From: Deltaproteobacteria bacterium
GTDB taxonomy: Bacteria > Myxococcota_A > JAADFL01
Reading direction: 5' to 3'
Assembly: GCA_013152945.1 (NCBI GenBank)
Contig: JAADFL010000066.1
Coordinates: forward strand, 8,324-72,323
DNA: 64,000 nt
The translations under genes and the position numbers were made by a program. Each line of letters starts with the position of its first letter. The stretch's first letter is position 1. Below, in pieces: positions 43,101-53,200 of this stretch. The notes under the pieces are model-generated. The model saw only the letters and a program-made list of their open reading frames with translations, made no database searches and had not been told where the DNA came from.

Positions 43101-46100
43101 CGTCACGGGACATAATCGTTGCGGCCCGGAACGTCGACATCCGTCTACCCTTGCTTTTCAGAGTCGAAAAACCAACCGTGCACGTCGGTGAAACCGCCCG
43201 CATACTGGTGCATTCCGGCTTTAAGGACCAGTTGCTTTTCCTCGAGACGTTCCGGGATGGAAAACGCCAGAGCTGCAAGAGGATTGTTGCCGGGGAAGAT
43301 CCTGCGATCGTGGAGATACCGGTTACGGAGGATTTGCGCGGAGGTTTGGGACTGGTCTTGTGGGCCGTGCGGGATCACCAGTTCATGCAAATTACACGGA
43401 CCCTGTTTGTTCCATGGGACAACCACGAACTCAAGGTTTCCTTCTCAAGGTTCAGGGACAAGTTGAAGCCGGGTCAAAAAGAAACCTGGACCGTGAAGGT
43501 TGAAGGCCCGGACGGCTCGAAATCGGCTGTAAAGGGAGCCGAGGTTCTGGCCTACATGTACGACCGCAGCCTTGACATGTTCGCTTCGCACAACCCGCCG
43601 TCACCCATATCGATATTTCCGACCAGATACGACATTGCGTACACACGACCGAGCCTCTATGCAGCGAGAGCCAGTTGGCTTTCGTGTTCCGGGTTCAAAA
43701 ATCCCGCAGGATATCCGGATCTGCGGCCGGCCTCCTTGAAGTTCATCTCCGGTTATGGAATCGGCGGCATGGGCTATGGCGGCGGAGGGGGAGTACTGGC
43801 ACTGAGAGCGGCACCGGGAAGGAAGAGCGTTGCCATGCCCACCAGAGGCAGGAAAAGAAGAGCAATGAAGATGAAGACAATGGATAAAGAAATGGAGGAT
43901 GCTTTAAGTGAACAGGATAGAAGCGGCGTGGCCGGACTTGGAGAGGTGACGGTTGCGGGTGCACTGGAAAAACCTGCCGAAAACAAACTCGAGTCCGGTG
44001 GGGAAGCTCCGCAAAGGCCGCAACCCGTGATACCCAGGACCGACTTTTCGGAAACAGCCTTCTTCCTGCCGGAGTTGCTCACATCCGGTGACGGGTCGGT
44101 CAGTTTCACCTTCAAGGTGCCCGAGTCCGTAACATCATGGAATGTTTGGGCCCATGCCATCACAAGGGATTTATCCAGCGGTTCGAAAAAGGAGGAAGCC
44201 CGCACGATAAAGGATCTCATGGTCAGGCCGTATTTACCTCGCTTCCTGCGGGAGGGCGATATTGCCGACTTGAAGGTGGTGGTGAACAACGCTTCAGACA
44301 AGTCCATGCAGGGTGAGCTGGAATTCGATATTCAGGATCCGAAGACAAAGCAGAGCATGATCGACAAGTTCGGCTTGTCAAAAGAAAAGACAAAGCGTCG
44401 TTTCACTGTAAAGGCAAAGGGCGGCACCAGCCTGGTATTTAAAATCCGGGTGCCTGCGAAGCTGGGCCTGGTGGCTGTCCAGGCGATTGCAAGGTCGGGC
44501 GACATTTCCGATGGTGAAAGACGGGCCTTGCCGGTTCTTCCCGGGAGGATGCATCTCATACAGTCCAGGTTCGTGACACTGGACGGCAAGTCGAGGCGCA
44601 CGTTGCATTTCGCCGACATGGAAAAGAACGATGATCCGACCAGGATAGACGAGCAACTCGTAGTAACCCTGGATGCGCAGCTTTTCTATTCCGTGCTTGC
44701 CGCTGTGCCGTACCTGGTCAAGTATCCGTACGAGTGCAGTGAACAACTCCTGAACCGCTTCTTGTCCGCCGGAATACTTGCATCCATGTACAAGGACTAC
44801 CCGGCGGTGGCGAAGATGGCAAAGAAGCTCTCGGTGAGGAAGACCAGGCTGGAGCGCTTCGATCAACCCGATCCGAACAGGAAGATGGCTCTCGAGGAAA
44901 CCCCGTGGCTGGTGCAGGCCGGGGGTGGAGATAATGGATACGAAAAAGAAAACGGACTTGTGAACGTGCTCGATCCAAGGCTTGCCGAGTCACACAAGAG
45001 GGTGGCACTGGGCAAGCTCAAGAAGGCCCAGACTTTGTCCGGGGGCTTCCCCTGGTTCCCGGGCGGACCACCCAGCCCGTACATAACCTTGTACTTGCTC
45101 TACGGGTTTTCAAAGGGACTGGAGTTCGGCGTGCAAGTGCCAAGGGACATGGTACAGCGGGCCTGGCAGTACGAGAAGCGCCACTATATCGATCGAATGG
45201 TGCCCGACTGCATGAGCCTGGATGCCTGCTGGGAGGAGATTACTTTTTTGAACTACGTAATATCGAGCTACAAGGATGAAACCTGGACCGGCGGGGTGTT
45301 CAGCGGGAAGGACAGGAAAACCATGTTGGACTTTTCCTTCAAACACTGGAAGCAGCATTCTCCGTTGCTCAAGGCCTACCTCGCCCTGACCCTGAACCGT
45401 ATGGGCAGGCACAAGGATGCACGACTCGTGTGGGATAGTGTCATGGACTCTGCAAAGACAGATCCGGACCTGGGAACCTACTGGGCGCCCGAGGATCGAT
45501 CATGGCTCTGGTACAATGACACCATCGAGACACATGCATTTGCATTGCGGACGGAATTGGAACTCGCTCCCAACGACAAGAGGATTAAAGGCCTGGTCCA
45601 GTGGCTGCTGTTGAACAAGAAGATGAATCACTGGAAGTCCACCAAGGCCACTGCCGAGGTCGTGTATTCCCTGGCCGAGTACATGAAGAAGACCAGGCAG
45701 CTCGAAGCAGGGCAGTCGGCCCGGATCGTGGTGGGTGACGTGCATAAGAACTTCGTGTTCAAACCTGACGAGTACACCGGAAAGTCAAACCACCTGGTAT
45801 TGTCGGGCAAGGAACTGGACCCGGAGAAATGCTCGACCATAGAGGCTGAAAACCATTCAAAGGGTATGATGTTCGTTTCCGCCACGTGGCATTTCTCTAC
45901 CGAGAGGTTGCCGGGGAGCGCCAAGGGGGACCTCTTGAAGGTGAAGCGTGAGTACTTCCGAAGGGTGAAGACGGGCAGCCAGACGGTTCTCAAGCCGCTC
46001 GTGGACGGGGAACCTATAGAAGTGGGCGATGAGATCGAGGTGCACATCTCTCTTACATCGGGACATCCCGTAGGTTACGTGCACCTCCGGGACCCCAGGC

Positions 46101-46360
46101 CTGCAGGTTGCGAACCCGTGTCGTTCCGCTCCAGGTATAGGTGGGAACTGGGAATCTACTGGTACGAAGAGGTGCGGGACAGCGGAATGAACTTTTTCTT
46201 CGAGCAGTTGCCCCAAGGTGAATACCCGCTGATCCACCGTATGCGGGCGGCGGTTGCAGGTACTTTCAAGGTGGCCCCGGCAATCGTCCAGCCCATGTAT
46301 GCTCCGGAGTTCGCGGCGTATTCGGCCGGCAATGTCGTTGAGATTCGGCCTTCCAGGTAA
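40142..46360 (+). CDS. Alpha-2-macroglobulin family lipoprotein with thioester
   Basis: A 2072-residue periplasmic protease trap. ATG 40142 (after AAAGGGG) opens a lipoprotein signal with lipobox SSGC at about residue 29; the frame is open further upstream but without a signal. Helical repeats (about 70-400) precede the macroglobulin domains, with MG2 hallmark YTDRSVYRPGQKLHFKI (near 620). A Gly-rich, then Lys/Arg/Met-rich bait-like region lies at about 1200-1270. The thioester motif CSEQ is intact (Cys1532, in KYPYECSEQLLNRF). A C-terminal receptor-like domain ends the protein. In bacteria it usually pairs with penicillin-binding protein PbpC; none is here. It probably defends the envelope against foreign proteases. 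Confidence 0.93.
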   Translation: MRRERALKKLKVFGYTLVFFIVWSASSGCLPGEHKGADARPERSADMPGAGKGDPKIKKIKPLPVADWNQGLSKDWAEVKKLEDEQKLQAAQKVILSILDRARAEKNSEEWVKALITAVQLKSALHEYETAVRFFKEQPWPDDLLGQVTCNLYYAQMLVWYARNYRWEIQRRERVDTKGKVDLKAWTLEQIFAEAGRAYLFLWRHKQELANLDARKLAAYIEVGDYPHEVRPGLLDVLTYFWTNLLADRDGWRPRQRNEVFALDLGKLLGTARPMSARFKLDDPNIHPLVKLSALLADLEYEHSKKGLREAALEAYIERSRQLWNAFSQEQDKTEIEKKMAARLAHERGISWWSVGIAQMAQWVRQKRDPHALVQAHELAQKGWKKYPDSIGGKQCRSIVESIEQPGYALQGMATDAPGKKSILVRHKNLKEIFFRAYKLDLLKIVRKADDYDIFPRWEEIRKIMKREPAASWRKALPKTPDFRMHKTFVTPPMKKPGYYLVIASAKKDFGPDDNYMTALNVIISDLVLVEEIHDSGVEVTAVSGATGRPVPGVKISLYKYDWTEGHHVVQTKTTSGNGVVGFTSYGGDYFLLARKGEQIVMDPNYLNIYANRFPESHTGSLVYTDRSVYRPGQKLHFKIVVYSGRRKKADYHTIAGRRVRVWLEDANRRTVADATYHTNENGTVSGSFDIPPGRLLGQWHLYTSPEGSAPVRVEEYKRPTFEVKIDDPKTPLRLNKPAVLEGRADYYFGLPVTSGKVLWRVVRSPRYPWWWSWWYGNRGSASQVVATGTAKLAGEGKFKVSFTPKADERTAKAGVTYVYELEADVTDEGGETRSAKRSFRLGFVAVEATIGMDEEFVFENKPSMVKLTRTNLDGVAAPGTGKWRLLKIVQPGQTLAPADQPLPEALPGVQGTKGYQTAGDRQRARWQPGYNPMEIMRQWKDGSRVAGGEVVHDKQGRAKIKMPPLPAGAYRLRYETKDAFGKVFSTSRDIIVAARNVDIRLPLLFRVEKPTVHVGETARILVHSGFKDQLLFLETFRDGKRQSCKRIVAGEDPAIVEIPVTEDLRGGLGLVLWAVRDHQFMQITRTLFVPWDNHELKVSFSRFRDKLKPGQKETWTVKVEGPDGSKSAVKGAEVLAYMYDRSLDMFASHNPPSPISIFPTRYDIAYTRPSLYAARASWLSCSGFKNPAGYPDLRPASLKFISGYGIGGMGYGGGGGVLALRAAPGRKSVAMPTRGRKRRAMKMKTMDKEMEDALSEQDRSGVAGLGEVTVAGALEKPAENKLESGGEAPQRPQPVIPRTDFSETAFFLPELLTSGDGSVSFTFKVPESVTSWNVWAHAITRDLSSGSKKEEARTIKDLMVRPYLPRFLREGDIADLKVVVNNASDKSMQGELEFDIQDPKTKQSMIDKFGLSKEKTKRRFTVKAKGGTSLVFKIRVPAKLGLVAVQAIARSGDISDGERRALPVLPGRMHLIQSRFVTLDGKSRRTLHFADMEKNDDPTRIDEQLVVTLDAQLFYSVLAAVPYLVKYPYECSEQLLNRFLSAGILASMYKDYPAVAKMAKKLSVRKTRLERFDQPDPNRKMALEETPWLVQAGGGDNGYEKENGLVNVLDPRLAESHKRVALGKLKKAQTLSGGFPWFPGGPPSPYITLYLLYGFSKGLEFGVQVPRDMVQRAWQYEKRHYIDRMVPDCMSLDACWEEITFLNYVISSYKDETWTGGVFSGKDRKTMLDFSFKHWKQHSPLLKAYLALTLNRMGRHKDARLVWDSVMDSAKTDPDLGTYWAPEDRSWLWYNDTIETHAFALRTELELAPNDKRIKGLVQWLLLNKKMNHWKSTKATAEVVYSLAEYMKKTRQLEAGQSARIVVGDVHKNFVFKPDEYTGKSNHLVLSGKELDPEKCSTIEAENHSKGMMFVSATWHFSTERLPGSAKGDLLKVKREYFRRVKTGSQTVLKPLVDGEPIEVGDEIEVHISLTSGHPVGYVHLRDPRPAGCEPVSFRSRYRWELGIYWYEEVRDSGMNFFFEQLPQGEYPLIHRMRAAVAGTFKVAPAIVQPMYAPEFAAYSAGNVVEIRPSR

Positions 46361-46595
46361 TCTTCAGCTCCTGTTCTGCATCCTTTTACCTCTTGAAGCG
46401 CCTGGCTGCATTGCTTTTCTCCAAAGTTCCCGGCCCTTATTCCCGGGTGACATTACCGGCATTGACAGCAAAACCGGCCGCATGTAGTCTTGTTTCACGT
46501 GGTAATAGAAGAATATCTTGAAAAATAGAAAAGTAAGTGTGACACCTGGGAGAAGAAAGAGGAAACAAGCAAGACTTTTTTGGAAGGGACGGAAT

Positions 46596-47060
46596 ATGAA
46601 AGAAAAAATGAGCGCGCTTTCGGAAACTTTTTTGTTCAAGGATGTGCCGGAGGAAAAACTTGAAGAAGTAGCCAAAATAGCAGAGGAGAAATTAGTAATC
46701 CCTGGTGATGTAATAATCCGCGAAGGGGATTTCGGTGACTCGATATACGTGGTGGTTTCGGGCTCGGTAAAGATCGAGAAGCGCGTCGAAGGCGAACTTA
46801 AGGAGATAGCCGAGCTTGGCCGGGGCGAGATATTCGGTGAGGTTTCCATGGTGGACGAGGAACCAAGGTTGGCTACTGTAAGACCGGTCGAGGCGACCAC
46901 GTTGCTCAAGATGAACATCGATGACCTTGAAATCCTCTTTGTCGATTATCCGGAATTGACCGCACCTGTCTTCAGGGCCCTTGCAAAAGTGCTTGCCGCA
47001 AGGTTACGTCAGACCACCAAGGACATGACATTCCTACGTTCAATGGCCGGTAAGAATTAG
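46596..47060 (+). CDS. Stand-alone cyclic nucleotide-binding domain protein
   Basis: A 154-residue cNMP-binding (CAP_ED) domain with no DNA-binding or enzyme domain. The beta-roll (IPGDVIIREGDFGDSIYVV) and phosphate-binding cassette FGEVSMVDEEPRLATV are clear, with the Glu and Arg that contact the cyclic nucleotide present. A final helix ARLRQTTKDMTFL resembles that of the PP2C fusion at 54677 (SSRLRQTNEELTIL), so both sensors come from one subfamily. ATG 46596 was chosen over TTG 46518 because GGAAGGG lies upstream and the domain starts here. Confidence 0.9.
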   Translation: MKEKMSALSETFLFKDVPEEKLEEVAKIAEEKLVIPGDVIIREGDFGDSIYVVVSGSVKIEKRVEGELKEIAELGRGEIFGEVSMVDEEPRLATVRPVEATTLLKMNIDDLEILFVDYPELTAPVFRALAKVLAARLRQTTKDMTFLRSMAGKN

Positions 47061-47240
47061 TGCTATATTTCAAAAATGAGTGGAGAAACATGATCGTCAC
47101 GTGATTTTTGAGAGTATAACAAGCTTGAAGCGCCGGGTAGCAAGGATTTTTCGGATACAAGCCTGCTGTTGTGATACGGAGCGCTTGAAGATTGAAGGTG
47201 TTATGACGTATTTTTGCCAGGTGTGCACTGAGGGAGCAAA

Positions 47241-50200
47241 GTGAAACCGGTTGAATTGGAACGCATGCTTCGTGAAACAGGCAGGTGGCCCGAGCTTGCC
47301 GAACTATATGAAAAAATGTCTTCCAGGGCGCCTGATCCGGCAAGAGGGGGACAGTTGTTGGAGCAGGCTGCCCGCTTGTTCGAGCAGAAAGTAGGAGATC
47401 CGGCAAAGGCTGAAAATTGTCGCGTGCGGGCCTTGAAATTGGATCCCACCAACAGGGACGCATTCCGGGCACTTGCAGCTAGATACGAGCAGAGGGAGGA
47501 ATTCAGGAAGCTGGCCGATCTATTTTCTCTCCAGGCTGCTGTTTCGACAGAGCCTATTACTCGATCCGAGTATTTTTTCAACCTGGCCAAGATTGAAGAG
47601 GAGAAGTTGGTCAGGTCGTTGAGGGCGCTCATCGAATACAGGAGGGCATGGAACGCGTACCCGGGAAACAGTGAAGCCCTGAATGCAGCCAAGTCACTGG
47701 CAGCCAGGTTGGGTCTCAACTCGTTGCTGGTGGACTTGTTGTATGAACAGCTCAAGCTTGACATACAGCGCAAGGATGCGGCGGGCGAATTGCTCGAATT
47801 GGCAACAGACCTGGAGGAAAGCGATCCCCTGGCAGGTGAATTGGCGGACAGGTGCAGGGAATTGGCTCTAGAGGCCGACCCGGACAGCGAGCAAGCCAGG
47901 CAGGCCATGGAAGATCAACACAAGCGAAAGCTGAAGGCCGGCAAGGGTTGGAAGAAGGTATTCAAGAAAGAACTTTCAGAAGCAAGGAGATCTCCTCCGC
48001 AAAAGGCAAGGAGGGCCGCGTACGCTGCGCTTCGCATGGCCGTCGCGAATGGGGACGAAGGCAGGAATGAGGCCCTGGAGGCTGCAAAGGAAATATTGAG
48101 AAGGAGCCCGGGTGACGAGGTAGCCCTGGAGACGGCAAGGCGCATGCTTTCACGGGAGGACTATGTTGTGCTGCTGTGGGACCAGCTCGGGGCCACCAAG
48201 AGAAGGAGCAGGAAGCTGGAATTGTGCTACGAGTTGCTTCCGCTGGTAAGAGCCGGGGACCAGGATACAAAGAGATACGAGGCGCTTTTGGAGCGGGGAT
48301 TGGAGATAGACAGGTCCGCGTTGCCGTGCAGGATACTCCTCAAGGAATTTTTTGAGGAAAAAGGTGATTTCGCCTCTATCACGAGATTGCTCGAAGAAGA
48401 GTTGTCCGAGATAGAAGACCCATCCAAGAAAGTCCATGCCCTGATGGAACTCGCCGGGCTCCAAGAGGAAAAAGTCCTGGATATTCCGGCGGCGGCCGCG
48501 TACTGGGAAAAGGTCCTGGATATTGATCCGGCGAACAGGGAAGCGGGAGACAGCCTGGTTCGGCTCATGCGGGAACAGGATGACAGGCAAGGGTTGGCTA
48601 AGGCCCTTGACATTGTTGCGGGACAAGTGGAGACGCCCAAGGAGAAACTTGCCGCCTTGAAAGAGGCTGCGTCTATAAAAGAGGAACTGCAGGAACCCGA
48701 GCTTGCCTTTGCAGCCTGGTGCAGGGCTTTCAGGGAGGATCCATCCGATATCGAGTGCATTCAGGGCATGGAGAGAAGTGCGGAGGCGGCCCGGGCCTTC
48801 GAGGAACTCGCGGCGGTATATCAGGAAGAGTTGAACAAGGTGGCGGTGGCCAGGTCGACGGCTTTCGCCTTGCGGGCCGCCGAGCTGTGGATGGAAAAAA
48901 TACAAGACAAGGCTTCGGCCATTGCTTGCTATCAACACGTGTTGCTCGCCGATCCCGCCAAGTTTGCAGGGGCGAGATTGAAGGCGTGCGATGCCCTGGA
49001 AATATTGCACGAGGAAGATGGTGATTACCGGTCTGCATTGGAAGTGCTGGAAAAGGCACTGGAGATACCTGTACAGGAAAAAGGACTTTCCCTGTCCGAT
49101 AAACGCAGGCTCCTGGTCAAGGTAGGGCGGGCAAAGAGGCGGCTTGGCGACCTTGCCGGCTCGGATGCTGCCTTGAGATCGGCATTGGATATTGACGGGC
49201 AGGACAAGGATGCATTGAGAGAGCTGGCGCTGACACTGGAGGAGGCGGGAGATTTACCCGGACTTTCCGGTATACTGGATAAGCTTGTTTCCATGTCCGA
49301 CGGTGATGATAAGACGATTGCCCTTTGTATGTCCGCCAGGGTCAAAGTGAATAAGACCGGAGATCTTTTCGGTGGCTTCGATGACATTGCAGAGGCAATG
49401 AATATTTCGCCGGGACATCCCTGTATTATTGAGTCCCTGAAAAAGTTTCGTGAAAAGGGTGGAGAGGCCGGCGGACGCGCGTTTGAATTGATGGCAAAGA
49501 TTTACGAAGAGACGAAAGAGTGGAGGAAATTGGCCGACCTTCTCGAGGAAGAGTTGGGGAGCGCCGATGGCGTGGATAAGAGGCTCCCCCTGCTCTCGAG
49601 GATCGGTGATCTACAGGAGAAGTGGCTTGACCAGCCGGAGATGGCCTTCATCACCTGGTGCAGGGCTCTTCGTGAAGCGCCGCAAAGCGAATCCACGTAC
49701 AATGCATTGTTCAGATTGGCTGAAACTGTAGACCAGGGTTTCAACGAGATAGTCGCGTTGTGCGAAGAGATTGCGGATACGGAAAAAGATAGTTCATCAG
49801 CCGGACTGGCGGCATTGAAGGCTGCGGAAGTGTACGAAAAACAACTGGAAAAACCTGAAGAGGCAAAGGGACTTTACAAGAAGGCATTCAAGCTGACGGG
49901 TGGGATGGATGACGATCTGGCCGAGGCGGCCCTGGATTCGTTGGAGCGATTGGCCTCGAAGGCAGGCGACGACAGGGAGTTGGCAAGAGCTCTTGCATTC
50001 AGGATCCAGTTCAATGTTGGGGTAGCGGATGACCTTGAACGGGCGTTGCTTCTGAAGCGGTTGGGTTTTTTAAGGGCCGAAAAGCTGGCCGATCCGGAAG
50101 GCGCAATAGGGCCTCTTGAGGAATCGCTGTTACTGAACCCGGAAGATGTAGAGACATCCCGTTTTCTTACAAAGGTATTCGAGGAGACCGGTTCCTTTGA

Positions 50201-53200
50201 AAAGTTGGCCGGTTTGCTGGAACAGTCTCTGGAAAAGACCGAAGAATTCGAATCCAGGAAGAGCCTGGCCCTCAAGTTGTTCGATGTGTTGTCCAACAGG
50301 CTCGATAGGAATAGTGAAGCTGCAGAGGTTTTGGCAAGGTTACTTGTCGAGCAGCCTGGAGACGGTGACCTGGTCGAGGCACTGGAACAAATTCAGGGTG
50401 ATGTGGAATCAAGGTTGACCGCAGGCAAGGCGCTTGCCCCTCATTATCGCGAGACCGGCCAGTGGAACAAGTTGGCTGAAGCCTTGGAAGCCATATTGGA
50501 TTCCGATCAGGGAGACCGCGGTGAAGTTTTTGCGGAACTTGCGGATATCTACCAGGAGAATCTTTCAAGACCCGACCTGGCTTTCCTGACTGCATGCAGG
50601 TGGCATGCAGATGTTCCCGGAGACGAGCAGGCAAAGAAAAGATTGGAGGGCCTGGCTGCGGTGACCGGCTCCTGGGAAGAGGCGGTCCGGGCACTGGAAG
50701 AGGAAATTGAGAAGGCTGTCGATCCGGTCAATGCGGCAAGAACCAGGCTTCGCGTTGCAGGGCTCCATCTCGAAAGATTGGAGAGACCGGACAGGGCGAT
50801 AGATCATCTAAAGGCAGTGCTCGACGATCCCAATCCTGATGTTGTCCCCATCAAGGTTAGGGCCGCGGATATGCTGGCGGACTTGTACAGGTCCCAGTCT
50901 GCATGGGCGGATCTGGCCGATATCCTCGAAAATAGGCTCGGTTGGCTCGAGCGCCGGAGCGACAAGGCCGAGGCTCTCCGTGAGCTGGCGGAAGTCTACA
51001 AGGACAAGTTGGATGATCCGGAACGCGCCTTTAGTGCTGCATGCCGCAGTGTGAGACAGGATCCGGGCTCGCGTGCGACTCTTGCCGTGGCCGAGGAACT
51101 CGCAGATTCCAGGGGTTACTTGGATGAAATGGCGGCCCTGTATGAAGACCTGGCCGAAGAGGCGGAAATACCGACCTTGTCGGCATCATACTATTTCAGA
51201 CTCGGTGAATTGCTTGAAAACAAGTTGAAAAAAAAGGAGAAGGCAAGAGCAGCGTATCGTAATGCCCTGGAAATAAGGCCCGATGACCTGGATGCCTTGA
51301 AAAATCTCGAAGCATTGGCTGAAAGGGCTGGGGACTTTGAGGAAGCTGTGGATCTCCTGAAACGCCAGGCTGCGATTTTGGAAGAGGAGGCAGGTATAAA
51401 GGTCAGGCTCAAGCTGGCAAAGATGCTCGAGCAGGAATTAGGGGAAGTCGAAGGCGCTTATGAACAGTACAAGCATGTGGTGAGGGCCGATCCGAAATGC
51501 CTGGAAGCCCTGGAGGCCCTCGAATCCATTCTGGAGAAGAAGGGCGCCAAGCCTTCGGCCAGGCTGGGTGTTATGCAGCTTATGTTGAGGGCGTTGCACG
51601 AAAGTGAACATGCACCGATCCTGAAACGCATGGCCCGAATCGCCATGAAAGACCTGGATAGGCCCAGAGATGCTTTGAAATATCTCAAAAGGGCAAAGGA
51701 ACTATCTCCCGACGATGGCGAAATTCAGGATTTGTTTATTGAAACATACGAAGCCATGGGTGATACCAAGGCCCTGGTGAAGCTCTATGGCAGCCAGGCG
51801 ATGGCATCTGTGGGCGAGGAGAGGGTGCAGTGGTTGCGAAAGGCTGCCGCCTTGCTTGAAAAGGGTGAAGGCTTGGACAGGGATTCGGCCAAGCGGGCAT
51901 GGCAGGCGGTGCTTTCAGCCGAGCCCGAGGATCCTACGGCCCTTCAGGCCATGCTCAATTACCACAAAGAAGATGAGAAGTGGGACCTCGTGGTGGACGT
52001 ACTTAAAAAGTTGATCCCGCTTCAACACGATCCGAACATGGCCAGGGGCCTTTTCCTGGATTTGGCATCGGTACTGGCGGAGAAACTGGGTAATCTGGGG
52101 GATGCGGTCGAAGCCGCGACCAAGGCCATGGAATTGGTACCGCTGGAACTCGATGACCTGGAAAAGGCTGAAAAGGTCCTGGTTCATTGTAGTGCCTGGC
52201 CCGAGTATGCGGAGTTGTTGGCCAACCGTGCCGAGCTGGTGCCCACTCCCGAAGAAGCAGCCGAAGTACACAAGACCAGAGGACGGTTGATATTGAACAG
52301 GCTTCACAATCCCGCCGGGGCCGCCGATGCTTTCCGCCGGGCTTTGGAATTGGTACCGGGCGATGAAGAAGCCAGGTCGGCGGTGCAGGAACTGTACGAG
52401 ACTACCGGAGAGTGGGAGTCGCTGGCCGACATGGTCCAGGCCGAGCTCCTGGCCAGGCCTCCCAGACGCAGGCGAAACGAGCTTTTGAGGGAGTTGAGTG
52501 ACATATACGAAAACCGAATGGATGCCAGAGAACAGGCATTGAGGGTTTACTTCAGGGCTTTCAGGGAGGACCCTTCGGACGAGGAGGTTCAACAGGAACT
52601 GGAAAGAATTGCAAGGGATGCAGGCAAACTTGATGCCATGGTCCAGATATACAAGGATACGGCCGAGGCTCTGGGCGACCGTGGACTAGCGGCGAAAATG
52701 TTCGTAAAGATGGCTACCATACTGGAGAAGGAACTCGACAGGGCTGATGAGGCTGCGGACAGCTACAGGATGGTATTGGCGCTCGAACCGGCAAGGACAG
52801 AGGCAAGGGAAGCGTTGATTCGGCTTTTGTCCAGGCAGGGAAGGTTCGATGAACTTGCCGGGGCATTGAGGGCCCAGGCTGAGGCGGAACCGGACCCGAA
52901 TCAACGGGTTCAGTTGTTACGTCAGGCTGCAGCGGTATACGAGGAAAAGCTTTCCGATTCCAAGGAGGCATCTTCTTGCCTTGCGCTCGCTGCTGATGCG
53001 GATCCAAGGAACAAGGATGTAATCGAAGACTTGGTACGTGTTCTCGGCGACCAGGAACGTTGGGACCAGGCGGTCAGCGTGTTGGAAAAGACTGCGGCCG
53101 CCCAGGTAAACCAGCGCGAGGCAAAGGCATTGAAGCTCCGGATAGCCGACTTGCTGGATAAGAAGATGGGCGATTTCGAGGGTGCTATTTCAATATACAG

